From Candidatus Methanoperedens nitratireducens (GTDB taxonomy: Archaea > Halobacteriota > Methanosarcinia > Methanosarcinales > Methanoperedenaceae): a stretch of DNA of 64,000 nt. Shown here piece after piece: positions 41,388-50,166 of this stretch; the first letter of the stretch is position 1, and every line of letters begins with the position of its first letter. Under the pieces are notes generated by a model. It was not told the DNA's origin. It was given only the letters and a program-made list of their open reading frames with translations, and did not search any database. The stretch spans positions 1-64,000 of the forward strand of contig NZ_FZMP01000207.1 in NCBI RefSeq assembly GCF_900196725.1, written 5' to 3'. Position numbers and translations under genes: made by a program.

Positions 41388-41809
41388 TACAGCTCGATCT
41401 CCTCGACGGGTTTGCCATCAACCGTGCGGGGTGAAAGCCAGTCGATGATGGTCATGAGGTCTTCTTTATTCCCGGCAGATATTTCAATATGTATCGAACC
41501 CAGGCTCTCCTCACCAGCCGGGAAATTCACTTTCCCCACATAAGCTACCTGTTTATTCAGCTTGAACTGTATGGTATTCACTTCAATGCCATTCATGAAT
41601 ACCTGGCGCGCCGTATCAAGGATGCAGTGTTCCCTTAAAAGCTGATGTAACTTTCGAAGGCTTCCCATGTCCCCCTCCCCGTAGAGCCCCGGAACACCAA
41701 AATCCTGTAGCAAAAGTTTTACAGGGATTAAATTCATGATCGCAGTTTCAACTTTTTCCCGGACTTCCGTAGGGTGTACAAGTGCAAAGACCTTTACTGT
41801 TGCTATCAT
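41387..41809 (-). CDS. UPF0201 (DUF54) RNA-binding-like protein
   Basis: A 140-residue archaeal protein with HPTEVREKVETAIMNLIP at 12-29, ILDTARQVFMNGIE near 63-76 and FKLNKQVAYVGKVNFP near 82-97. These are the hallmarks of UPF0201, annotated in Pfam as an RNA-binding domain. It overlaps the UPF0200 gene by four bases and ccmF1 by one. UPF0200 and UPF0201 are adjacent or fused in many archaea, which supports both calls. The biological role is unproven. Confidence 0.85.
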   Translation of the reverse strand: MIATVKVFALVHPTEVREKVETAIMNLIPVKLLLQDFGVPGLYGEGDMGSLRKLHQLLREHCILDTARQVFMNGIEVNTIQFKLNKQVAYVGKVNFPAGEESLGSIHIEISAGNKEDLMTIIDWLSPRTVDGKPVEEIEL

Positions 41810-42345
41810 AAATTTATGAGCAATTTTTTGACCTGTTCATGGAATTTTTCAAGGGAGCTGGTATTACTTATAGTTATATCCGCAATTTCTATCGCTTTAT
41901 CCAGTCCCCAGCCTTTCTCGCGTTCATCGCGCCTTTTTAATTCCTCTGTGCTGCACATGTCATCAGAACGGGCGCGCTTTTTAACCCTCTCAAACCTGAT
42001 ATCAAAAGAAGCATCTATGGCTACAAGCTTAAAATCGTCTCCGAACTGGTTTTTGAAATAATTTACCTCTTCTATATTCCTTGTACCATCGATAACAATA
42101 ACAGGCGAATCAAGCAAATGGACTTTGTGAACACACCTTCTTGCAATCGCATCCATACCCTCTTCCCTGCGAAGCCTGGTTCCCGTGCCGCCGATATTCT
42201 CATCAGTGGGAGGTAGACCGCACCTTGCGGTTTCTTCCCTTACAACGTCGCCCATGTTCACGACCGGTATGTTCAGGCTCCGGGCGATATTTGACGCTTC
42301 GGATTTTCCGGATGCAGGCATTCCAACAAATGCAATAATCTTCAT
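41806..42345 (-). CDS. UPF0200 P-loop kinase-like protein
   Basis: A 179-residue P-loop protein related to adenylate and dephospho-CoA kinases. Walker A is GMPASGKS at 8-15, followed by NMGDVVREE. A lid-like region follows, with KRARSDDMCSTEELKRRDERE (about 122-142), and IADITISN comes near the end. The substrate is unknown. It heads the operon UPF0200-UPF0201-ccmF1-ccmF2. Its upstream region contains a palindromic TATA element shared with the divergent PAN gene. Confidence 0.87.
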   Translation of the reverse strand: MKIIAFVGMPASGKSEASNIARSLNIPVVNMGDVVREETARCGLPPTDENIGGTGTRLRREEGMDAIARRCVHKVHLLDSPVIVIDGTRNIEEVNYFKNQFGDDFKLVAIDASFDIRFERVKKRARSDDMCSTEELKRRDEREKGWGLDKAIEIADITISNTSSLEKFHEQVKKLLINL

Positions 42346-42366
42346 GGGCAGGGTTAATTCTGCTGG

Positions 42367-42400
42367 AAGTTTATAAACTTATGCACCCAATATTTATATG
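42367..42400. promoter_or_regulatory. Divergent promoters of UPF0200 and PAN
   Basis: AAGTTTATAAACTT (42367-42380) is a perfect palindrome that can serve as the TATA box for the minus-strand operon. TATTTATATG (42391-42400) lies 25-34 bases before the PAN ATG, implying a nearly leaderless PAN transcript. Confidence 0.45.
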
Positions 42401-42424
42401 CTATAAAATCATATTCCTTCGCTC

Positions 42425-43636
42425 ATGGAAGAAGCTATAGCGAAAAATCCTGCTGCAGACAGTACGATTCAAAAGGATAGCGGGACAGAGATAAAAGAAT
42501 TGCGGGAAATGGTAGAATCCCTGCGTGATCAGGTAAAAGAGATGCATTCAAGGCTTCTTGAAGCAGCGATCCTGAACAATAAATATGTCCAGACTATCCA
42601 GGAATATCAAAAGCAGATAGAGCAGTTGAAAAAGCCGCCCCTGTTCATTTGCAGTGTCGTGGAACTGCTTGATGACATGGCGCTTCTAAGGCAGCACGGC
42701 AGCAACCAGGAGATCGTCACATGGGTGCCTGATGAAATTAAAACAAAAATAGAAGCAGGTGCGCGTGTAGCGGTTACAAATAACCTTGCGATCGTCAGGG
42801 TATTATCCAAATCGGCAGATGTAAGAGCACGTGTAATGGAGCTGATCGAAGCTCCCGATGTCGATTATAATATGATAGGTGGTCTGAACAGGCAGATAGA
42901 TGAAGTTATCGAGGTACTTGAGCTTCCGCTTACGAATCCTGAGCTTTTCGCGGAAGTAGGGGTTGAGCCTCCCAATGGCATCCTGCTATACGGTCCACCC
43001 GGTACCGGGAAAACCCTTATAGCCAAAGCAGTTGCACACAGGGCCAAGGCTACCTTTATCAGGATGAGCGGAACCGAGCTTGTCCAGAAATACATAGGGG
43101 AAGGCGCGCGTCTTGTGAGGGATGTATTCGATATAGCAAGGGAAAAATCCCCAAGTATCGTTTTTATAGACGAGATAGATGCGGTCGGAAGCAGGAGAAG
43201 CTACGACGGCACTACGGGTTCATCGGAAGTTAACAGGACAATGGTACAGCTGCTTGCGGAGCTTGACGGCTTTGATAAGCGGGGTGATGTGAAAGTGGTC
43301 GCAGCCACGAATCGTATCGATCTTCTTGACCCCGCCTTATTAAGACCCGGAAGGTTTGACAGGATAATCGAAGTACCCAGACCTGATGCCGAAGGACGCC
43401 TGGAGATACTGAAGATACACTCGCGGAACATGAAGCTTGATAACGTGGACTTTGACGAGCTTGTAGAGCTGACAGAAGGATTAAGCGGCGCAGACCTTAA
43501 AGCCATTGTTACCGAAGCGGGCATGAACGTTATCAGAAGAAAAGGTAAGCTGGTAACCGTGGAAGATTTTAAGAAAGCTTATGATAAGATGATTATCAAG
43601 GAGAAAAAAGACGAAGTGACAGGGATGTTCGTATAA
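42425..43636 (+). CDS. pan: Proteasome-activating nucleotidase PAN
   Basis: A 403-residue AAA+ ATPase that unfolds substrates for the 20S proteasome. An N-terminal coiled coil (about 20-70) precedes an OB domain (about 75-135). The ATPase follows: Walker A GPPGTGKT at 190-197, Walker B FIDEIDAVG near 247-255, and the second-region-of-homology arginines in RPGRFDR. The C-terminus ends in MFV, where most PANs have a hydrophobic-Tyr-x motif to open the proteasome gate, so Phe replaces Tyr. The start is nearly leaderless. Proteasome subunits are not in the window. Confidence 0.94.
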   Translation: MEEAIAKNPAADSTIQKDSGTEIKELREMVESLRDQVKEMHSRLLEAAILNNKYVQTIQEYQKQIEQLKKPPLFICSVVELLDDMALLRQHGSNQEIVTWVPDEIKTKIEAGARVAVTNNLAIVRVLSKSADVRARVMELIEAPDVDYNMIGGLNRQIDEVIEVLELPLTNPELFAEVGVEPPNGILLYGPPGTGKTLIAKAVAHRAKATFIRMSGTELVQKYIGEGARLVRDVFDIAREKSPSIVFIDEIDAVGSRRSYDGTTGSSEVNRTMVQLLAELDGFDKRGDVKVVAATNRIDLLDPALLRPGRFDRIIEVPRPDAEGRLEILKIHSRNMKLDNVDFDELVELTEGLSGADLKAIVTEAGMNVIRRKGKLVTVEDFKKAYDKMIIKEKKDEVTGMFV

Positions 43637-43702
43637 TCCCTGTAAAATATTTCAATTTAAAAGAAATCAATTGCCGGTTTATACCCGGCAATTTTTAAAA
43701 AG

Positions 43703-43921
43703 TTAATCCATCGTTTCGCCCGTATCTTTTGAGCGAAGGTCGGATAATGAATAAGCTAGGTTCCTTATTTTAAGTCTTTCTTCTACTGTTGCTTCTTCAC
43801 CTTTCTTAATGGCTTTAATTCTTTCCGGGTCTATTCCAGAATAATTGCCAAGCTGTTCATATGTAAGTTTGTGTTTGTGGAGCAACTCAATCAAATAACG
43901 TTTGGTGGCTGGAAGTCCCAT
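43703..43921 (-). CDS. Small HTH (XRE-like) protein
   Basis: A 72-residue protein with one helix-turn-helix: TKRYLIELLHKHKLTYEQLG followed by YSGIDPERIKAIKKGEEA, the usual Cro/XRE order. No other domain is present. ATG 43921 follows AGGTG and is preferred over GTG 43930. It lies downstream of PAN on the opposite strand and shares the divergent region before the gene at 43993, which it may control. Confidence 0.65.
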   Translation of the reverse strand: MGLPATKRYLIELLHKHKLTYEQLGNYSGIDPERIKAIKKGEEATVEERLKIRNLAYSLSDLRSKDTGETMD

Positions 43922-43992
43922 GTAAATCACCTGGATAGTATGCTTTAATACATATGGACAGGTATATCAAGGTATCTTAAGGTGACCTGAAA

Positions 43993-44313
43993 ATGAATGA
44001 TAAAGATACCGATGTTATCCAGACTGTTGAAACCGAGGTTGACGGAATAAAAAAAAGGCTAAAAAAAGTCAAGAGGAAATGCACAGTCGTACGTGTTGCA
44101 CAGGCCAAAGGCTGGAGAAATGTTGTGGTAGTGGATACCAAAACAAATAAAAAATACTTTTTTGGAAAAGTACTCAACCCGCCGCCTGAGATTAACCCTG
44201 GCGAGGAGTTGTATATAGGGTATGAGGATATGCCTTATGAACTTCCGGGTATAAAGCAAAAAATAATCCTTATGACCCTTGATGGTTTCCAGCTTGACTG
44301 GACCATGGTCTAA
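43993..44313 (+). CDS. Small conserved-looking protein of unknown function
   Basis: A 106-residue soluble protein. A lysine-rich helix (about 15-30; DGIKKRLKKVKRKC) precedes a beta-rich domain (TVVRVAQAKGWRNVVVVDTK ... YFFGKVLNPPPEINPGEEL) that could be an OB or SH3-like fold. GGTGA lies before the ATG. The basic segment may bind nucleic acid or acidic partners. It is divergent from the XRE-like gene and convergent with the cupredoxin-like gene, overlapping that one by four bases. No family recognised. Confidence 0.55.
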   Translation: MNDKDTDVIQTVETEVDGIKKRLKKVKRKCTVVRVAQAKGWRNVVVVDTKTNKKYFFGKVLNPPPEINPGEELYIGYEDMPYELPGIKQKIILMTLDGFQLDWTMV

Positions 44314-45044
44314 GTTACCTTTATAGTTCCATTCACATTTTTATTATTTTTAACGTAATAAATATAGGTTCCGGAAGTCTTGAACATATACGGTGATGTT
44401 TGTCTGCCGTTATCCAGGACTTTTTCCGTGAATCCCGGGATATCATCGCTTGCAACAGTAATTGGGTCCAGTCCTTCATTGGACCAGATAACTTCATCAC
44501 CTGCTCTGAGATTTAAAGAAGCGCCTCTAAAAATCCTGTAGCGGTCTAATGTAATATAAGTCTTATTTCCCGTAGGAGTAATTTCCGGGAACTGGGTGCC
44601 TGTGACCACTGTGACCACAGGTGTTGCCGCTGTTGCCGTAATTGCCGGAGTCGGCGTCGGAGATAAAGTTGATGCCGGGGTCGACTGTTTCGGTGCTGCT
44701 GAATTAGACGAAAATGCCCAGATAAGCCCCCCGATGACCAGTATTGCCAGACCTATCGTCAGTACCTTATTGAAACCCCCTGTCCCCGCTGCTGGCTGCG
44801 CTCCGGAAGGGACAGGTACAACCGGCGGTTTTGCGACAACAGAAGGTTTTACCTCTACTTTTTTAACATCTTCAATCACAGGCGTTACAGATGGTTTTAT
44901 ATCTTTCGCGCCTGTCAAATCTATGTTCCAGTTGCATTTCGGACATACCCTGGCAACAGGGTAATCAATGCTGCCAAGACCAAGTTCTTTTTTAATGGTT
45001 TTGGTTATTAACGGCTCACCGCATTTCGGACATCTTTCTTCCAT
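44310..45044 (-). CDS. Zinc-ribbon membrane protein with a cupredoxin-like domain lacking copper ligands
   Basis: A 244-residue protein. An N-terminal zinc ribbon (CPKC at 5-8 and CPKC near 33-36) leads through a Pro/Val-rich cytoplasmic linker to one membrane helix (about 95-113). Then comes a Thr/Pro-rich stalk and an outside domain (about 160-244) with the plastocyanin-like pattern GDEVIWSNEG ... GTYIYYVKNNKNVNGTIKV. The Cys and His ligands of blue-copper proteins are missing at the expected positions. The topology places the ribbon inside and the beta-sandwich outside, suggesting a sensor or structural link. The function is unknown. Confidence 0.7.
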   Translation of the reverse strand: MEERCPKCGEPLITKTIKKELGLGSIDYPVARVCPKCNWNIDLTGAKDIKPSVTPVIEDVKKVEVKPSVVAKPPVVPVPSGAQPAAGTGGFNKVLTIGLAILVIGGLIWAFSSNSAAPKQSTPASTLSPTPTPAITATAATPVVTVVTGTQFPEITPTGNKTYITLDRYRIFRGASLNLRAGDEVIWSNEGLDPITVASDDIPGFTEKVLDNGRQTSPYMFKTSGTYIYYVKNNKNVNGTIKVT

Positions 45045-45145
45045 TTCGACACCATCTTAAAACTACTATTGACCTATATATTTAGCTATATATTAATATA
45101 TCGATTGACATCTGTAAGATTTTTAACCATTTTCCGAAGTTTGCT

Positions 45146-45334
45146 CTAATATTTGGTGGTGTCAGTAAGTTCCTGCGGCAGGGATTTTTTATGCGCACAT
45201 GTTTTTAATACAGCATACCAGTCACGCGCAAATAATACAAGGCTGATAAGTGCCATCATTTCAAAGAATTCGAAAAATACCATGGAATCGGGCAGATTTA
45301 ACACTTCGAAAAATCCATTGACCAGGAAAAACAA
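45146..45334 (-). CDS. Small membrane protein with two helices
   Basis: About 62 residues from TTG 45334. The frame remains open upstream (KKFIHVFLFGLFFLV), so the true start may be a few codons earlier with a non-ATG codon. Two hydrophobic helices, around LFFLVNGFFEVLNL and EMMALISLVLFARDWYAVL, are followed by a charged tail. It is probably a genuine small membrane protein, since the helices and loop look organised. It has no recognised family and no clear ribosome-binding site. It is divergent from the carbonic anhydrase gene. Confidence 0.45.
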   Translation of the reverse strand: MFFLVNGFFEVLNLPDSMVFFEFFEMMALISLVLFARDWYAVLKTCAHKKSLPQELTDTTKY

Positions 45335-45406
45335 GCCGAATAAGAATACATGGATGAATTTTTTTGAAAAAATTTAAGTAGTAGCAATGTTCTGAAAACA
45401 TATCGG

Positions 45407-46189
45407 GTGGTAATTATTAAACCAAACCATATCAAAATATCTATACTCATAGTACTGGCAGTCCTCTTAGCAACAGGATGCGTTGAGCGTGTAGAACAAG
45501 TTTACAGCAAATCAAGTGTAGGCGCAAGCCCTATGACTCCCTGGAACAATAAAAACATCAAGCCTGACATTGAGCTTTCAGCATATGTCCATCCCCAGGC
45601 TTCCGTAATAGGAGCAGTGTACATCGGTAAGAACGTAATGGTCTCACCACAGGCTTCGGTGAGGGGCGATGAAGGGATGCCAATCCATATAGGCAATGAT
45701 ACGAACGTGCAGGACGGTGTTTCGATACATGCGCTTGAGACCTCTGATGAGGAAGGAAAACCGGTAGAGAAGAACCTGGTCGAGGTCAAAGGCCAAAAAT
45801 ACGCCGTGTACATCGGTGATAGGGTCTCACTGGCTCATCAGGCGCAGGTTCACGGCCCGGCGAGCGTGGGCGATGATACCTTTGTGGGCATGCAGGCGTT
45901 CGTGTTCAAATCAAAGGTTGGTAACAATGTGGTGATCGAGCCTGCGGCAAGGGTTGTGGGCGTGACCATCCCCGATGGCAGATATGTGCCTCTTGGAATG
46001 ATTGTTTCCAATCAGTCCGTAGCTGATGCCCTGCCTGTTATCACTGAGGATTACGTGTTCGCGCACCTGAACGAGGGAGTGCTGCATGTGAACACGAACC
46101 TGGCTAAGGGCTATAACATGATGGGCGGAAAAAGCGCGCCAGAGGCTTCGGAAGGCGATGGAGGGCATGCGGAGTTGAAGAAGGAATAA
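45407..46189 (+). CDS. cam: Secreted gamma-class carbonic anhydrase (Cam-like)
   Basis: A 260-residue left-handed beta-helix enzyme that hydrates CO2. The sequence follows Methanosarcina Cam closely, with the zinc ligands H108, H144 and H149 at the same 36- and 5-residue spacing. The acidic loop (TSDEEGKPVEKN) found in Cam but not CamH is also there. It is exported: the lipobox-like VLLATGC puts a cysteine at 25, so it may be lipid-anchored outside the membrane. GTG 45407 is the only sensible start. Outside the cell it could speed CO2/bicarbonate exchange during methane or acetate metabolism. Confidence 0.93.
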   Translation: MVIIKPNHIKISILIVLAVLLATGCVERVEQVYSKSSVGASPMTPWNNKNIKPDIELSAYVHPQASVIGAVYIGKNVMVSPQASVRGDEGMPIHIGNDTNVQDGVSIHALETSDEEGKPVEKNLVEVKGQKYAVYIGDRVSLAHQAQVHGPASVGDDTFVGMQAFVFKSKVGNNVVIEPAARVVGVTIPDGRYVPLGMIVSNQSVADALPVITEDYVFAHLNEGVLHVNTNLAKGYNMMGGKSAPEASEGDGGHAELKKE

Positions 46190-46298
46190 ATGAAAGTCAG
46201 GGGGCGTCTTTTGACGCGCCCTTTATTCTGGTTCAAGCTGGGGCTTCTTCGAGTAATTTTTATAATTAAGAAAATAATTTCTGAGATATTAATTTACC

Positions 46299-46952
46299 TT
46301 ATGTTACAACCCTCCCATCCTTCAGCCTTACAATCCTGTCCGCCTTTTCCCCCAGGTCTGGCTCATGCGTTACCATGATTATGGTCTGCCCGCGCTGTTC
46401 ATTCAGCTCCCTGAAAAGCTGCACGATCTGGTTTGAGGACTCGGTATCCAGGTTAGCCGTCGGCTCATCCGCAAGCAGTATAGCCGGCTCGTTCGCAAGG
46501 GCTCGCGCGATCGCAACACGCTGCTGCTGTCCGCCTGAAAGTTCATTCGGGGTATGGTCCGCCCTGTCGCCCAGTCCCACAAGCTCCAGAAGTGAGGCAG
46601 CCCGGTCGTATTTCCTGTTATCCATGATCATGGGAAGTGCGACGTTCTCAAGCGCGCTGAGTTCCATAAGCAGGCTGAAGAACTGGAAAACGAAACCGAG
46701 CTTCCTTAGCCTGAAATCCGCCCTCTCGTTTTCGTTCAACGAGGATACGTCAGAACCGTCGATAAAGATGCTTCCCGATGTTGGCGCATCCAGAAGCCCC
46801 ATCATGTTCAGCAAAGTGGATTTTCCGCTCCCCGAAGGACCCATGAGTGCCACGAATTCGCCCCTGCCGATATCTAAATCCACGCCCCGGAGCGCCGGTA
46901 CCTCTATCTTGCCCATGTAATATATCTTCCGGATATTCTTAAGTTCTATCAA
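46299..46952 (-). CDS. ABC transporter ATP-binding protein (MacB/LolD type)
   Basis: A 217-residue ABC ATPase. Walker A GPSGSGKST is at 38-46, the signature LSGGQ at 138-142 and Walker B ILLADE at 158-163. The sequence belongs to the MacB/LolD/FtsE branch, whose members work with FtsX-type permeases to move or extrude lipoproteins, peptides or antibiotics rather than import nutrients. It immediately follows its permease gene. Together with the upstream CARDB-like protein it forms a three-gene export or extracellular-remodelling module. Confidence 0.93.
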   Translation of the reverse strand: MIELKNIRKIYYMGKIEVPALRGVDLDIGRGEFVALMGPSGSGKSTLLNMMGLLDAPTSGSIFIDGSDVSSLNENERADFRLRKLGFVFQFFSLLMELSALENVALPMIMDNRKYDRAASLLELVGLGDRADHTPNELSGGQQQRVAIARALANEPAILLADEPTANLDTESSNQIVQLFRELNEQRGQTIIMVTHEPDLGEKADRIVRLKDGRVVT

Positions 46953-48122
46953 CTATCCTCCCCATATGGCTTTTATGATATTCGTCTTCGCCGCCACCGA
47001 TGCAGGGTACATACCGCCTATGATGCAGGTCATGAGTATAGCCAGGTCCGCCGCGATTATCGACCGCGCAGAAATCCACGGGATAATAACAAGCTTCATT
47101 CCATATTCGGGCTCCATTACAAGAGGATTCTGGCGCATGCCCTCTACCAGGAACATGCTGCCGACGGTGCCAAGCATAGTCCCGATCACGCCGATAAAAA
47201 GAGCCTCTGCAAGATAGATTTTCAGTATCATAGACCCTTTTGCCCCCATCGCTTTGAGAACACCTATCTCGCGTATCTTGTTTTTCACTGTAGTATATAT
47301 TATCAGGCTTATGGCGATAGCTGCGACAAATACGGGGATCGCCGAGGTAAGCAGCGATATGGCGCCGAAGGTCTCTATCATCCCCGCCATGCCGGCTGAA
47401 AGCTCCTGCCAGGTCTTTACGTTCGGAAGAGTAGTCTCTTTCTGGAGTATGGTCTTATACATTAATGAATTATCGGGATTTTCAAGCCGTATAAGAATGC
47501 TGGTAGCATCATCTTTTTCGACAAGCTGTTTGACTGTATCATATGTAGCAATTATGCCGTACCTGTCAAGCTCCCATGTCCCGGTGCTGATAATACCCTT
47601 TATCCTGAACTCTATGGGCTCTCTGTCCTGGTACAGGATAAGAACCGTATCTCCCACATCAACTTTCAGGATTTCTGCAAGAGAAGTCCCTATCAACAGT
47701 TCATATTTATCCTTATCGTCAAGGAATTCCCCCCTTTCTACGGTTTTAGAGAGCGTGGAGGCTTTTTCTTCAAGCGACGGTTTGACACCGAATATAGCGA
47801 TCCCGATCTTTTCTGTTTTCGATTCTATCTCCACACCCCCTGTTACCCTTGGCGCCACCCCTACAATGCCTTTTATACCTGAGGCTTTTGATACCACGCT
47901 TTCAGACCTCGCAATTACATCATCACCTGTGTTCGGCTGTATCTGCATATGCCCGAGAAAAACATCGACTGCGTTTCCTACAAACGCATTTTGCATCCCG
48001 TTGTTCAGTGCGGTTGTAAAAATAGGACCTACTACGCCAATAGTTATGGCAAGGATGACCATCAGGGTCTCGCGCCTTCTTTTGGACATGTCCTTGATAG
48101 CAAGGAAAAGCCACGCCTTCAT
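46953..48122 (-). CDS. FtsX/MacB-type ABC transporter permease
   Basis: A 389-residue permease with one N-terminal helix (about 18-38), a large external MacB-PCD-type domain (about 40-245) and three C-terminal helices (about 260-380). This is the standard type VII ABC layout. LGVKPSLEEKASTL-type text and GTSLAEIL are typical of the external domain. It directly precedes the ATPase and lies four bases after the CARDB-like protein. It probably acts as a mechanotransmitter on surface substrates. The substrate is unknown. Confidence 0.9.
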   Translation of the reverse strand: MKAWLFLAIKDMSKRRRETLMVILAITIGVVGPIFTTALNNGMQNAFVGNAVDVFLGHMQIQPNTGDDVIARSESVVSKASGIKGIVGVAPRVTGGVEIESKTEKIGIAIFGVKPSLEEKASTLSKTVERGEFLDDKDKYELLIGTSLAEILKVDVGDTVLILYQDREPIEFRIKGIISTGTWELDRYGIIATYDTVKQLVEKDDATSILIRLENPDNSLMYKTILQKETTLPNVKTWQELSAGMAGMIETFGAISLLTSAIPVFVAAIAISLIIYTTVKNKIREIGVLKAMGAKGSMILKIYLAEALFIGVIGTMLGTVGSMFLVEGMRQNPLVMEPEYGMKLVIIPWISARSIIAADLAILMTCIIGGMYPASVAAKTNIIKAIWGG

Positions 48123-48126
48123 GATA

Positions 48127-49344
48127 TCAGTGTTTCCTTAGCTTCCAGAAATACAACAAAGCCAGTATCGCGATCAAACCGATTATAACAGGAAGAGGGT
48201 TACTGCTGTTAGCAGGAGCGACTATCAGGATAAGCTCTCTTTGTATCTCGCGCTTTCCGAAATCGTCTTGAAAACTTATGTTCAAAACTGCCGACTTTTT
48301 ACCGCTCCCTGCCCCATCAAGGGTAAATATGGCATTGGAATAATCGTCTTTTTTGATTTCTCCCAGGTATGCCAGGGTATCGCCTTCAAGTCCTGATTCA
48401 AGGCGCGCCGTTACGCCTTTTGCATCCCCCGTGCCAGTGTTCTCGATTTTCACCGTCAGCGTAAAGGGCTCATTCTCCTGTATTCTTGCAGGTTCAGTTG
48501 TCTTTTTCGCGATATCGAGGTTTGCCCTGCCGGCTGCGACTATACCTACGAGTTTTGTCTCGTTGTATTCAATGCCCCTTTCATCCATATAATCAAGGAT
48601 AAGGTCAACAGGATAGTTCTTGATAATTGCATTCTTTTCCATTGAGAACCAGAATTCAGCATCTTTTTCCATTCCCTGGGACAGGTCTTTAAAAATACGC
48701 TCGGAGTCAGAGGACAACGGCACGAGCTCTTTGTCCCTTGGGTTCAGCGTCAGCTTCAGCCATTTTATCTCGTTATCGCCGACGTTCTCAAGCGAGACCG
48801 CCATCTTGAACGGTTCGCCGGGCTCGACCTGTGAGCTGTTCGCTATAACCTGCACGCTCCTGACCTCTACAAGCGTATTCCCCTTGACAGCAAGCGTTAT
48901 CTTGCCTGTGGATTCTTTATTCTGCCCGTAATAAACTGTATATGGTATGTCGTATTGTCCGTATGTTGCGTTCCTCTCCACGTCGATCTTGAAAAAAGTC
49001 TTATGCGCGGTCCCCGCGGCCAGGTTGAAATACTGCGTATATTCATTCCCATAACCTCCGCTTGCGATAAGGTATCCCGGATAGCTGATCTCCCCGAGTT
49101 TGTTATTGGGAGGTATAGATGCGGAGAAAGGGTATCTCAGGAAAAGGTATATTTTTACATTATCCACAGGCGCATCTATATTATTCTGTACCGTGAACTC
49201 CAGTCCCACGTTCCTGTCACCCGGCGTGAGATGGGGAACGGAAACGACATAAGTAATATTGAAAGGGAGCTGTTCAGATTGTGCCTGTGTATTGGCTGCG
49301 GAAGTCAATAGAATTAGTAAAGTAAGTGCCAGGATTTTTTTCAT
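48127..49344 (-). CDS. Secreted CARDB/COG1361-like protein with C-terminal anchor
   Basis: A 405-residue protein with a signal peptide (about 1-21). Three beta-sandwich domains (starting near 25, 150 and 275; for example EPFTLTVKIENTGTGDAKGV) are of the CARDB/S-layer-related type. A C-terminal membrane helix (about 381-399) and a basic end follow. Such proteins often accompany archaeal FtsX-type ABC systems and may be the external partner of the permease encoded next. It is the first gene of the module. Confidence 0.82.
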   Translation of the reverse strand: MKKILALTLLILLTSAANTQAQSEQLPFNITYVVSVPHLTPGDRNVGLEFTVQNNIDAPVDNVKIYLFLRYPFSASIPPNNKLGEISYPGYLIASGGYGNEYTQYFNLAAGTAHKTFFKIDVERNATYGQYDIPYTVYYGQNKESTGKITLAVKGNTLVEVRSVQVIANSSQVEPGEPFKMAVSLENVGDNEIKWLKLTLNPRDKELVPLSSDSERIFKDLSQGMEKDAEFWFSMEKNAIIKNYPVDLILDYMDERGIEYNETKLVGIVAAGRANLDIAKKTTEPARIQENEPFTLTVKIENTGTGDAKGVTARLESGLEGDTLAYLGEIKKDDYSNAIFTLDGAGSGKKSAVLNISFQDDFGKREIQRELILIVAPANSSNPLPVIIGLIAILALLYFWKLRKH

Positions 49345-49565
49345 AAATTAACACCGGATTTTAATTCAGCCGTATTTTATGATGTACTGTGATTTAAAGA
49401 TAATTTAGAGTCACCTTTATTCCCACAGCTTCAGATATTTTAATCCATTTTATTCAAAATATACTTTTGCTTCCGTTGGTTTATATGCAGAAATCAATGC
49501 TGCAGATGAGTAATCATGCAAAATTATATATAATAAGATACTTCTTTAATTGGTTGTGGTACTAT

Positions 49566-50162
49566 ATGGATTTCCTTGAAAAAGTAAAAGGATTGTTACT
49601 GGAACCTTCAAAGACATTTGATTCTTTGAAAGATGAAACCTTGGAAGAAGCTCTAAAATATTATGCAATTATTGCTGTTGCGTATTCAGCACTTTTTGCA
49701 TTAATGTTTACATTCGCAGGCAGCCTGTTCGGTTCTATGATGGGATTCAGGGACTTTGGAATGATGATGGGTGCCGGAGCCGGAATAGGTGCAGCTGTAG
49801 TATTCTTTGTGATGTTTATGATACTTGCAATAGCAGGTGCATTCATAGGAGGAGCGATACTTCATATCTTCGTTTACATTGTGGGCGGAAGAAAAGGAAT
49901 TGTGCAAACAATAAAAGCTGTTATGTATGGAGCAACCCCGTCTTTGCTGCTTGGCTGGATACCGCTTGTAAGCATAATCGCCTCGATATGGTCATTAATT
50001 GTGGAGATTATCGGGATTCGACAGCTTCATGGGCTAACTACCGGAAGGGCAATTCTTGCTATACTTATACCGATAATACTGGGTATTATACTAGCAGTAG
50101 TTCTTGCAGCATTGTTAGTTGCATACATGACAAGTACAGGAGTGCCGCGGTATGGGTATTGA
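49566..50162 (+). CDS. Yip1-family membrane protein
   Basis: A 198-residue membrane protein with five hydrophobic helices after an N-terminal amphipathic part, MDFLEKVKGLLLEPSKTFDS. That opening is the typical start of archaeal and bacterial Yip1 (PF04893) proteins. Gly/Met-rich helices (MMGFRDFGMMMGAGAGIGAA) are notable. ATG 49566 was chosen; the frame is open back to 49467 but the extra 33 residues lack family similarity. It is convergent with scpB. The function of prokaryotic Yip1 proteins is unknown. Confidence 0.8.
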   Translation: MDFLEKVKGLLLEPSKTFDSLKDETLEEALKYYAIIAVAYSALFALMFTFAGSLFGSMMGFRDFGMMMGAGAGIGAAVVFFVMFMILAIAGAFIGGAILHIFVYIVGGRKGIVQTIKAVMYGATPSLLLGWIPLVSIIASIWSLIVEIIGIRQLHGLTTGRAILAILIPIILGIILAVVLAALLVAYMTSTGVPRYGY

Positions 50163-50166
50163 CCCA

